Notes under the pieces: generated by a model
Told to the model about the DNA's origin: nothing
What the model saw: the letters and a program-made list of their open reading frames with translations, nothing else
The model's database searches: none
Shown: positions 31,599 to 42,200 of the stretch, one piece after another
Layout: each line of letters begins with the position of its first letter
Position numbering within the stretch: the stretch's first letter is position 1
Program-made: the position numbers and the translations under genes
NCBI GenBank assembly: GCA_018340375.1
Contig: JAFFJZ010000003.1
Coordinates: forward strand, 310,001-374,000
Reading direction: 5' to 3'
DNA length: 64,000 nt
From: Gonatopus flavifemur
Taxonomy: Eukaryota > Arthropoda > Insecta > Hymenoptera > Dryinidae

Positions 31599-33286
31599 AT
31601 GAACATGTTGAAAATTACAGATCAAATCAATATTGAAGGTTATACATTGATACTGCCTTCAGTAGCTGTTGGAAACGTTGGTCAATTATGCGTTGACCTG
31701 ATGATTTCAAGTTTTGGATTCCGTAGGATCGGATATATTTTCAATCCATCTCTCATTCCTGTAGTCGGTTTGGATCCGTATGATGAAAACAGTGACACCC
31801 TTTGTACCACAATCGACATATACATCGGAGTGGAGAAAAAACTCGTTGTTATACAAATTCGTTCTCCACTTGTCAAAAATTCAACACAACTCTTGAATGA
31901 ATTACTGGAATTCATTGAGGAGAATAAATTACAGAAGGTAAAATCATATTTAATTCAAAGATGTTCAATCAAATGTTGACTCAATTGAACTCTAGTCCAT
32001 TTCTTTTTTCAAAAGTATTCGCACATGTAATATTCGCTATTGAAGTTCTTTGAAACTGTTATCGATCTTATTCCTCAACACATTGAATTCCATGTTAGTT
32101 CTACAGGTTTGGCTTATAACACCATAATGAATTTTTTATTATTTTTTATTATACGATACATTTAATGTTTGATTTTTTATACCGCATTACCAATGATATT
32201 CATAAAAAATTAATAACTATGACATTTGGCCAAATCATGTATTTCTACGCCAAGAGAAAAAGCATGCTCTAAGTGCAAGGGACCACTTCGCACTTCTAAC
32301 GCCGTTGTTATAACGTGCTTCAAACGCACGAGCCCATGCTCGTTGAGTACGAGTCCTATGCCTTCTAAGCTCGTTGCCATGGGTTAAAAGCACGTTATAA
32401 CAACGGCGTTAGAAGCATGAAGGGCTTCCTCGCGTTTAGAGCACGCTTTTTCTCTCGGTGTACCAATCTGGAACCACTGAGCATTGGTTACCGGTAAATC
32501 TCATGGCATTCGATGTGTTAAAGGAGTTTGAGAGATGCGAAATTAGCAGCTAATTTTTTCTGAGTATTCGATGATAATAGCATGTAATAAAAATACTTTG
32601 GTAAATCTTTGAGTCGATTGCACTCGGCGTAAGGAATAGAACATGCTATCGGAGGTTTGGTTTTTATTCTATCATTATCGAATTCCACGGAACATAAAAC
32701 TCCAGAGATGTTCAATCAATTTGGTGAATATTTTAAAAGATATATTCCCTCCAAAGAGTGACTTTGCAGAGAAAACTTATATTCGATTACCGGTATCTCT
32801 TTGAAACTGAAGATTCACTTGTAATTGAGTAAATAATTCATCTAGATTTCTCAATTTCAGGTAATTTTGTTAACCAGTAGTTATGGGCATAAGAGGTTGG
32901 ACAGTCATATAAGATCTATGGGAATAAGCTATGTGGCATCCAAGGAAATACTTAGTGAAAATAAAACTATTTTCAATGACTTACAATGGATAGAACATAC
33001 TATCGATGTTGAAACAAATGAAACCACATTGGAGATCCCAGGAGGAGGTTTTGCAATTAAGTTATTCAATTTTCTTCAAAATGTGCATATTCCAACTCTA
33101 ATTTTGTTCAAATTTTGTTGCGAGGGAGACAATATTCCTGATGCATTGAATTTATTGACTCATTTAAATCAGTGGCTCAATCTTTTCAAAACCGACGAGC
33201 AAAATGCATTATTATTAGGTATAAAATATCCTCCATCTTGGAAATATTTATTCGGTAGTCAACTATATTCTCATGAAGTATATTAA
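31599..33286 (+). CDS. PSMG2: proteasome assembly chaperone 2
   Basis: PSMG2 pairs with PSMG1 (PAC1-PAC2) and guides assembly of the 20S proteasome alpha ring in the cytosol and nucleus. Exons 31599-31937 and 32861-33286 join in phase to 254 aa (human 264). Family stretches: TLILPSVAVGNVGQLCVDLMIS, IRSPLVKNS, VILLTSSYGHKRLDSHIRS, LEIPGGGFAIKLF, CCEGDNIPDALNLL and PPSWKYLFGSQLY. The ATG at 31599 is the first in frame; one at 31605 is also possible. The 923-base intron holds a TA-flanked MITE. The DIRS element ends only 226 bases upstream of the start codon, so it may touch the promoter. Confidence 0.95.
32248..32460. mobile_element. Tc1/mariner-like MITE with TA flanks
   Basis: CGCCAAGAGAAAAAGCATGC pairs with GCACGCTTTTTCTCTCGGTG. 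The inner arms (TCTAACGCCGTTGTTATAAC) also pair. TA lies on both sides (32246-32247 and 32461-32462). It is in the PSMG2 intron. Confidence 0.7.
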
Positions 33287-33931
33287 GATTTAATACATTT
33301 ATTTGTAAAGAATTCTTCAAACATCTATTGTTTTTCACCTCTCAAAGTTTCCTAAAAAATTGACATATCGTGTACACACATGTTCCTTCTTTCAATACTT
33401 TTAACCAATTCTTCCATGAAAACATCATGTTAAAAATCATGTTATGACCCAAATAAATTCGTTGCAATGGAAATTTTTTTTTTCTCCAAATGATATCCAG
33501 TATGTATAATTGGAGATGTTCTTTGAATCGATAACAAAAAAATCTCAAAACAAGGAATCTCATCCTGTATAATTGACAATTCAAGATTTTGCCAATTCTG
33601 GGGTGGTAGCGGAGATAGCATATGTTATCCAGCAGTGTTTTTCATTTAAGAAAAGGAAAATTAATATACTTACAAAGGAGTGAAAATGGAAACAATATTA
33701 TTTGTATACTTGAACTTTACTTGGCGCACTGGACTAATTTGATTTTTGATGTTTATTGAATCGAAAGACAAAATTTTAAATATGTTGTATAGATAAGCGC
33801 ATCAAGTTTCATTCAACTTTTGTATTTGCAATTTCAATTTGTACAAAAACAATGCCAAATACATAAAAGTATTGAAGAACAAATTTAAATATAAATATTG
33901 ACAATACCATTATTAATTGAATAAGAAATAC
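33287..33931. other. intergenic region between convergent PSMG2 and SSR4
   Basis: AT-rich 3' flanks. An AATAAA near 33452 could end PSMG2. Nothing else is recognisable. Confidence 0.45.
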
Positions 33932-34627
33932 CTAAGCTTGCAATTTAGTTTTAGCTGAAAATGCAGCATAAGAAACTAAGGCTGCTGAAAACGCAGCTAA
34001 GAGTTCGGAGTTTATCCATGGTCCCATATATACTCCTGGATTGTTGAGAACCACTACCGCTAATGGTTTCACTTGACTAGGGTCTTCTCCATTTCTATAT
34101 GCTTTACGAATAGCTGCATAACTTTCCTCGTCATATAATTTAACACTGTAGTCACCGGAACGAGCCTTTTTGATTTCTTCTGTCCAAGAAACCTGAGAAG
34201 CAAACGAGAATTTCTGTTACAACATTATGATTGGAAACAGTACTATTTATGAAGAATAAAGCTACATCTTATATAATTGGCTGAATTTGAACATGCAATA
34301 AAAAATTTCTGAAAGAAAAAAGCTCTCTCAGAAGCAATTTAAAATTTGGGTATCAATTTGAAGCTTATTTCTTACCTGATATTTATTATCTGCGCTTAAT
34401 CGAACCGCAGGCAATGCTTTGCCATCTACTTCGGCGTACAATGATATACCTTTTGCACCATTATTACATTTCAATACGAATTGTGTTGTAAATGCAACAT
34501 TTGTTAAAACTGTAGCATCTTCTGTTACGTACGCTGAAGCAGTTACTTCTGGTTTTTGACATAATTCAGCAACAGATGAAGAAATTATGGAAAGAACTAA
34601 ACACGAAATTATGATGAATTTCCCCAT
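33932..34627 (-). CDS. SSR4: translocon-associated protein subunit delta
   Basis: TRAP-delta is one of four subunits of the TRAP complex beside the Sec61 channel in the ER membrane, where it helps proteins enter and fold. Exons 34376-34627 and 33932-34192 join in phase to 170 aa (human 173). A signal peptide (FIIISCLVLSIISSSVA, cleavage near residue 20) leads a lumenal beta-sandwich with Cys23 and the Cys in FVLKCNNGAKG, a likely disulfide. Family motifs: KYQVSWTEEI, YDEESYAAIRKA and GPWINSELLAA. One membrane helix near the C-terminus is followed by the short tail KTKLQA. An upstream in-frame ATG at 34660 would only add residues before the signal peptide. Confidence 0.96.
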
Positions 34628-34977
34628 TTTCAGTCTTGTTTGATGAAATTTTACTTTCAAGTTATTCCGAGAATCACTTGACGTTGCTCATTGAGAAATG
34701 CTCTATAATATGGTGAAGCAGTTGCGTGCAGCCACGTCACTGTACACCCTGTACCCAGTTTTACCGGGGAGATTCAATTGACGTTGAAACCTCCATACAT
34801 GTGATGACGATGTCCATTTCACTTGATAAACTTCCGTCGATGAAGGCTGATGAAGACTAGAGATGACATTTCTCCGTGTACGTAGAGCTCAATGTTTTCA
34901 ACCAATCAAAGGTTGCAGAAAGGGTATATACAGGGTGTCCTAGAAAACACTATCCGTCTTTCACCAGCGTATTCCTG

Positions 34978-35109
34978 AGGCTGCTCTCCCATGGACCGGA
35001 ATTTCTAGGGAACGGAACGGAATCCACAGACCCAATTGGTTCATGGATAGTAACTTACTAGAATTCCCTGCAAATCCCCCAAAAATTCCGGTCCATGGGA
35101 GAGTAGCCT
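34978..35109. mobile_element. palindromic MITE, diverged CCATGGACCGG member
   Basis: AGGCTGCTCTCCCATGGACC pairs with GGTCCATGGGAGAGTAGCCT. The inner part (GGAACGGAACGGAATCC) differs from the main family and matches the 50771-50925 copy better. Confidence 0.65.
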
Positions 35110-35110
35110 G

Positions 35111-35273
35111 AGGCTGGCCTTCCATGGACCGGAATTCGTTCCGGCGGAATGACTTTAAACCAATCGCTTTCACAATTTCTTTTAGAGCGTTCTATCAGAA
35201 ATCTATAAAAAATTGTGCATTGGTTCAATTTTCATTCCGCCGGAACGAATTCCGGTCCATGGGAGAGCAGCCT
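35111..35273. mobile_element. palindromic MITE, CCATGGACCGGAATTC family, copy 3
   Basis: It appears nearly identical to 26146-26309, including the loop ACTTTAAACCAATCGCTTTC. It sits head to tail with the diverged copy at 34978-35109. Confidence 0.75.
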
Positions 35274-35297
35274 AAGAGAAAACTGAACAAATTTTCC

Positions 35298-35493
35298 GGT
35301 AGAGCTCAATAGGCCCGAAAGGCAGTAAGCCCGAAGGGCTGTAGACCCGAACCGAAGTAAGCCCGACCGAAGTTAAACCCGAAAAATCACCATGTGTTAC
35401 TAGTCGTGCTCCAATTATTATAATAGTTACTAATTTTTTTTCGGGTTCAATTTCATTCGGGCTTACTGCCTTCCGGGCCTATTGAGCCCTACC
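35298..35493. mobile_element. foldback element with CCCGAA units, GGTAG ends
   Basis: GGTAGAGCTCAATAGGCCCG pairs with CGGGCCTATTGAGCCCTACC. Units AAGCCCGAAGGGCTGTAG and AAACCCGAAAAATCAC follow. The loop has GTTACTAGTCGTGC, like the other copies. Flanking 9-mers are similar but not identical. Confidence 0.65.
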
Positions 35494-35494
35494 A

Positions 35495-35690
35495 CTTTTT
35501 CATTTACCATTTTTTGATCCGAGGCTAAAGGCTTAGTTTTAGAATTATAAACCAATCGAGTTGAGCATTCAGGTGGCGAATGCATTGGCTACTTCAAGGA
35601 TTAATGAATGGACCTATGTAGCTCCTCCTTGATTGGTTGAAGTCAACTCTGAAACTATGCCTCGGATATCAAAAAATGGTAAATGGAAAA
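35495..35690. repeat. palindrome, CATTTACCATTTTTTGATCC arms
   Basis: CATTTACCATTTTTTGATCC (left) pairs with ATATCAAAAAATGGTAAATG (right), and CCGAGGC with GCCTCGG. It lies inside the 34925-35746 palindrome. Confidence 0.6.
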
Positions 35691-36283
35691 GTTGTTCAGT
35701 TTCTTATCAGGAATATGCTAGTGTTTTCTGGGACATCTTGTATATCCTGAATACGGGATCGCCTTGAAATTCATACTATTTCTTTTATCTACTTTTTTTA
35801 TTAGAATATAATAGCAGCGACGTCCACCATCGTGTTGGGGAATTTGAAAATACATATATATAAGTATAGCAGACCATTTTATGTTGGTACTCCAACACGT
35901 TGGTGGAGGGCACTTGATGTAAACGTCTGTTTTAGAATTTTGTTCAATTTGGGACATATCCAGTGTATACATATATACCAGTGTCGTGGAACAAACAAGT
36001 TCCAGCATCGATGCACACATACATGAGATTGAATGAAATTCTCTGTACCAATCTGTACTTTGGGACTTTCATATGATGTCAACATTGTCTCTCACTAATC
36101 ATGTACTACACAAATTCGATGTGAATATTTAGTATTATATTAACATCGATCAGAATTGAGTTGCTTACATGGAATTATTAATTCAACTGATGTCTGTGTT
36201 GAGAACATTTTTTTGTCAACCAAAGTGACGTAAAGTTGTAATGATTAACAAAAACTCGAAAAGGGAACTGATATTTTCTAGAA

Positions 36284-39200
36284 ATGAATTGCAATGGAGG
36301 TTCTTTGGCCAGTCGACATAAAAGCATTTCTATGGATAACAAACCAATCGTCACTTGTGAGTTGAATACACAATTTGATCTTTCATTACGTCAGTTAGAA
36401 TAAAAATACGTGTATGAATGTGTTGACTTCTCATTAACGGTTTGTACACATTTTGCAAAATTCTAATAATGAATATCACATTTATTCTGATAATTTAATT
36501 GTATGGATTAACGTATTTATAAATTTACATTAAATTCTTAGAGGTCGAAGAACAATTCATTATTACATGGCAAATTATGAACCTAATTTTTCAGGATTGT
36601 TGGGCATTGATTCATTTGGTTTTTTTTTGTTTTTTATAAGAACAATGATTACGGAGAACGATTCCTCAATCCATGCATATGTTATTTATATTGGCATAAG
36701 TTTTCAGTTAGCGGCGATGCCAAAATACAATACTCGACTAATGGATTCATAAGCTTCCAAAGCACTATATTTGGGATTAATCAAACTATATTTAAATTCT
36801 TAGGTGCTGGAGATCTGAATTTATTTTCAACGTTGGAAAATCATTTACTCACTTCCATACCCATAGAAGGTATAGAGTGGCGTAGATCTTTACCAAAAAG
36901 ACCGATTAAACAAGTTAAATTAGATGCTACCTTCATACCATTTTCCAAAGATATTTTACCTACCGAAAAGGATTGTCATCTTACCAAACAACCAATTTTT
37001 CATATTTATTGGACTGAATGTTCTGTAAGTATATAACAAATATTTCACTTCATTAAAATGTATTTATCATTTTTTTTTATCGCTTTGTAAGCGATAGATT
37101 GAGGTGTCGGATAAGGATTTCAGCAAAAGAAAAAAGATTGGATAATGTTATTCTGTTGCTTAGCATCTGTTATACATGCACTTTATCCAAAATGGTCTTT
37201 GTTGAATAATTTTTTTGCTTTCATAATTTTAGAGGAATAATTGACATTTATAAATTGATCTTTAATAAAGAAATAAGTTCTCGCATCAGTCGCATCAAAT
37301 TTTCATTGGAATCTAATAATATAACGATATTTGATGTTTACTCATTTGAGAGTTAATAATCATTGAACATCGATACATCACTACTTAGAATATTCCTGCA
37401 TGCAACAAACAGTCAGTGATTGCTAATTGTTTTTACAATCCGTTTGTCTCTGGTATTTTTAGAATTAGTTGATTAATGTACAATTAATAGTCTTTATTGC
37501 ATGAAAAAATTGCATTCAGGTTTTATTCAATTAAAACGAAACTCAGAATATTTTCCAAATCAACCACAAAAACAATAATACTAATGATAATTATTATTAT
37601 CATAATTATCATTATTTAATAGTTACATTTTTTATTGAGTTTCTATTACTGATTGTTCTTGAAAATTTTCAGGATGTCGACGCATACAAACAGACTGTCA
37701 GAGATGAAATAGATGCATGGTTGAAAAGTCTAGCCACTTATAATATACAAGACTGGATGATTGCTCTCGTTGAAACATATGATGTTAAAAAAAGTAATAA
37801 ACTGTTACCTAGAACCACTGTGGTTGATAAAATTCGAAGTGATTTTGCGTCAAAAACTGGAGACAGGTATATATTTCAATTATAAATGATCTATATATTC
37901 ATAATAATATAATACTATTACGCACATTCCAAGTTTTAGAATGAATAACAATTCCTCCACAATTGTTGAAGCTTTGAGATAATATCATGATGCATTATCT
38001 TAAAATTATTTGATTTCAAGTCGGTAGATCGATGTAGATATTATTTTGATCCAATACACTATATTTTTCTTTTCAAATTTTGATTCCATCCATTCAAATT
38101 CTTTTTGTTTCTCTTACTGCTTTCTCGTTTTTTTATGTATTTTTTTTTTAAGAGAATCTTTTCTGCAAAATATATTTTAACTAGGTGTGTGCGAGTACTC
38201 GAAATTTTCGAGTATTCTCGAGTTGAGTCGAGTCAAGTCGAGTATTTTGTACTACTCGAAATTTTCGAGCTACTCGATGATCTTCAAGTAATTTGTCGAT
38301 TTTCTTAGAATTATCATGAATCATCATTTGCAAAGGGTAGAATATTCTTAGAGAACATAAGGGATCGTTATCCACTATCGCATATAGATTATATTCATAT
38401 TCATATATATTATATACTCTTCGAGTACTTGACTCGATTCGAAAAAATCACTACTCGCACACCCTTAATTTTAACTCTTCAAGTACACGCATTTTACACC
38501 TTCGAAGTACGCACAAATGCAAATTCACACCACGCAACTTTACCGCTTAATAACTCGGTTTCTATTCGACCAATTTCACCTTCCTTTTTTTCAATTTGGA
38601 GAAAAAACTGTGCAGATTAACGTTGTATGGAAGAAAATTCACAAATATCTCATTTGATTAGTGAAAAAAACGCGAAAATAAAATCAATTTTTGACGACAA
38701 ACGAAAAGTATGAAAATGTTCGGTGCGAATTCGCACCTGTGTGTACTTGAAAAGTTAATAAATTAAAAGATTCAATAATTAGTCAATTTTTTATGTCAAA
38801 AACATTGTTAATTTAAAATTTTCAGAATGTGTCCTATTTGACATAGTTTTACTTGTTCTTATTCTCACTCACTGCAGATAGGGAATCCCAACTCTTCCAG
38901 TTGCTTTTGATTTTATTTGATTCATTTATTTAAATTTGAATCAGTTTTGTGGTTAATCAATGAGATTTTTACACTTACTTCTTTCCTTTCAGATGTTTTG
39001 CAGTAATAAACCCAATTAAATCTGAATCTCGATCAGCTGAATCTTGGAGAGGTTTAATCGCTCGTATTCGTCATCTAATGCTCGTTGCTTATGATAAAAC
39101 GTTATCTCGTTTTGAAGAAATTATGAGAGCTCAGAGGGAAAAACGTAATAATTCCAATTGGAATTTTTGTCATTATTTTCTTTTACAAGTAAGTTTATAT

Positions 39201-42200
39201 CATATGAATTTCTTAATTATCATTTCCATTTATTAATCAACACCTCAATTTTTGTTTACAGGAAGAATTGGCTTTTGCGTTAGAAATGTTAGGCCTATAC
39301 GATGATGCCCTTGTACAGTATGATGAATTAGATGCTCTTTTCACTCAGTTCGTTCTCAATTCCCATCTAGGAGGTATATCGATCACCTCAATTATTTGTA
39401 ACTCATTTTGCTATGACATTTTGCTATACTTCGAATTCACACCATCAATTATGAGCACAATTTACTTCATAAAGTTATACAGATCAGCTTACACTAATAT
39501 TCAGCTTTTTATGGGTCTGTGGGCAAATTTTATAAGACATTAAACTTAGAAAATATCACTAAATTTCACTCGAAACAGTATCTACATCCAAAGTATCACA
39601 ATTATTTTTCATATTAAATATTATTGCTCACGGAAAGGTGGAATTGAATGCAGGATTCTCTAACGACACATCCGTCGACGTTCACATTTCTGTTAACTAC
39701 GTGTATATGATGATCAGAAATGCGTTATAATAAGTCAACAGAGATGCGACCTGAATATTAGTGGATGTGCTATTGGAGTTATTTATGTTTTTACATTTCA
39801 AAATATTATGAGAACTATAATAGTCAAATTTGATTGTGATTGTTTATATTGTCTAAGAACATTAAAACACATATCATCTTTTTAATTTTATAGAATATCC
39901 TGCTTGGCTCAATTCCTTCCAAATACCTCTCAATAATTGGGCAGGTGTCAATATAAACAACAGTGTGAATCATTTGAGATTTTTGCTAGCCGAATGTAAA
40001 GCGTCTTTATTAGATTTGAGGAGTTATTTATTCAACAGACAATGTGCCATGTTACTCGCTCTTAACAAACCTTGGGAGGTTGGTACAATAATATTTTGCT
40101 TTATAAAGGGTTTCAAACTTGGGGAAAAAGCCTGAAAATTTATTGAACTGATTTTGTTCATAAATTAATCTATTAACAGAAACGCTTGTTGTTCGATGAT
40201 AAATGTGTATACGTAGAATTAAATTCTCAAGCGATAACTGATTATTATCAAAACAAAATATCAAATGATAACAGTTTAACAAATTCTTATAATTTTTTCT
40301 AGTTTTATAACTGATATGCCATATTCGATGGGAATGATACTTTGTTATCGTGCAGTAAAATGTTGCTATAAATACAAAATACATAATTTTCATAACTTTT
40401 TAAACGAGATTGAAACCATATCCAACTTATGTGATTCATCGTTCAAACTAACACATAATTATGATGAAGATTGCAGAAAGATGTCTGTCGTTAGTCCATA
40501 ATACTTTATATGAACTAAGGATTTTAGAGATTCAAAGACCCGAAGGGTCCTTCGAATGTTGGTCTTTTTTATGTGCATTAGAAATATTACAAGCTTGTGA
40601 ATTATCTGTTGGTAATATTGATAGCAATGATCAGTTGAACGCTTGTTCTTTACACACAGCAAGTTTATGGGCACTCGCAAGGGATAAGGTAATTATACAA
40701 TTTCGCATAATATACTATGTCAATCGAGTAAAATGGATTATTTTATTCCTTTTTTTTTTCAGTTGGAAATTTTAGGAAAACTATGTGGTTTGATGCCTGG
40801 TAGCGAACCAACGAGCGAACAGTTACATACGGTCGTTTATCTTATAGCAGGTATGGGGGATTCAGAATCTCAAATCCAAGGGAAACTGACACCTGTAGAC
40901 AAATTGAAAGAAGCGCTTTCATCTAAAGAAGCATTTAAAAAGCAATACTTGGAACATGCGGAATTGGCTATGGGTACTTACAAACATGTTGGTCGTATTA
41001 GGTCAGCAAGATTGATTGGCAAAGAATTGGCTCGATTTTATAACGAGTTGGGAGAAAATCAAAAAGCCGTGGCATTTTTATCGGATGCCTTGAAAACTTA
41101 TACAGACGAAGGATGGCATCGCTTAGCAGCTCAAACTCAACTTGAATTAGCACAATGTTACAAAAGGATGGACGACGTGGAGAGATACACTAAAATATGT
41201 GCTGCAATAGCTAGTACAGAAACTTTTCACATAACCGTTCGCAATACTTATTTTGAAGATATGTTAGCATACATGAAAATGATTTCATCGTCTACTCCTT
41301 CCCTCACCGAGCTTGGAAATACCTTCACAATACTCAGTATGGAAGTGAATGTCATGGATAAAGTAGTACAGAATTGTATGGTTACAGTCGAAGTTAAGAT
41401 ACAAAGTTTTTTTCCAAGAGAAGTAATATGTTCGACTGCTTCTGTTTCTGTTGAAGAAATCCACAGAAATTCAATATCTAATAAAAGGAAGACATCGAAA
41501 ATTGTAGAAGAATCACCAGTGTTATTGTAGGTATTCATACAGTTAGCTTTTATTTTTTTATCTTTCATATCGGTCGTTCCATTGTTACGAAGGGCACATT
41601 TCAACTTCAATTCAATGGGTGAAAATTATATAAAATTGGTATTCTAAATTGAAAGTTATCGTCCAGATTTTTCTATGCTGTTTTTTTCCAATAATCCTTC
41701 GACGCTGAGGTAAATTAGTTGTAATATCGCATAGAATTTATCTGCAATTTCCGAAGCAGACCACAAATATCCTTTGATTATTTTCAAAAACGTTATCTCA
41801 TCTATTTAATTCAGATATTTGTACTTCAGAATTTATTGTAAGTAATGAAAAAAAACCTGAGTCCAATGGTTACTTTGATAAGTATACTTTGTGTAGCTTT
41901 TACTCGATTGGTCGAAGTCAGCTCAAAAATTAAGCATTTCATGCACTTTCGTTCAATGGAATGGCTGATATCGCGAGGTGTTCTTTTGATTTGAGATATT
42001 AAACTAAATTTTTCAATTCATGATTTTACAGACTATCAAAATGTACAATAGAGGATATGAAATTACATGATCCGAGTTTGATTCAGCTTCCAGTATACTC
42101 TCATTTAGATTATCAAGAGGATAGAAGTCTTGGTTCCGCCAATGTCATTATCGGGAACATAAAACCTCTTGTGAAGCGATCGGATAGTGCAAAACATAGG

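Larger units (their letters stand above)
34925..35746. repeat. outer palindrome holding four nested or adjacent palindromic elements
   Basis: The left arm begins TATACAGGGTGTCCTAGAAA and the right arm ends with the near complement (GTGTTTTCTGGGACATC, then TTGTATA). The left arm is split by insertions at 34978-35273 and the right arm is uninterrupted, so it shows the empty site. The loop holds 35298-35493 and about 35495-35690. The TACAGGGTGTCC end is common on insect DNA transposons. No protein is present. Confidence 0.65.

Noticed and set aside
32518..32715. 65-codon minus-strand frame in the PSMG2 intron (ends KKLAANFASLKLL)
   Set aside because: It reads plausibly but lacks splice sites, context or a recognisable match; it may be a decayed fragment.
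36567..36752. Open frame in TRAPPC10 intron 1
   Set aside because: No homology; the exon that continues TRAPPC10 in phase starts at 36804.
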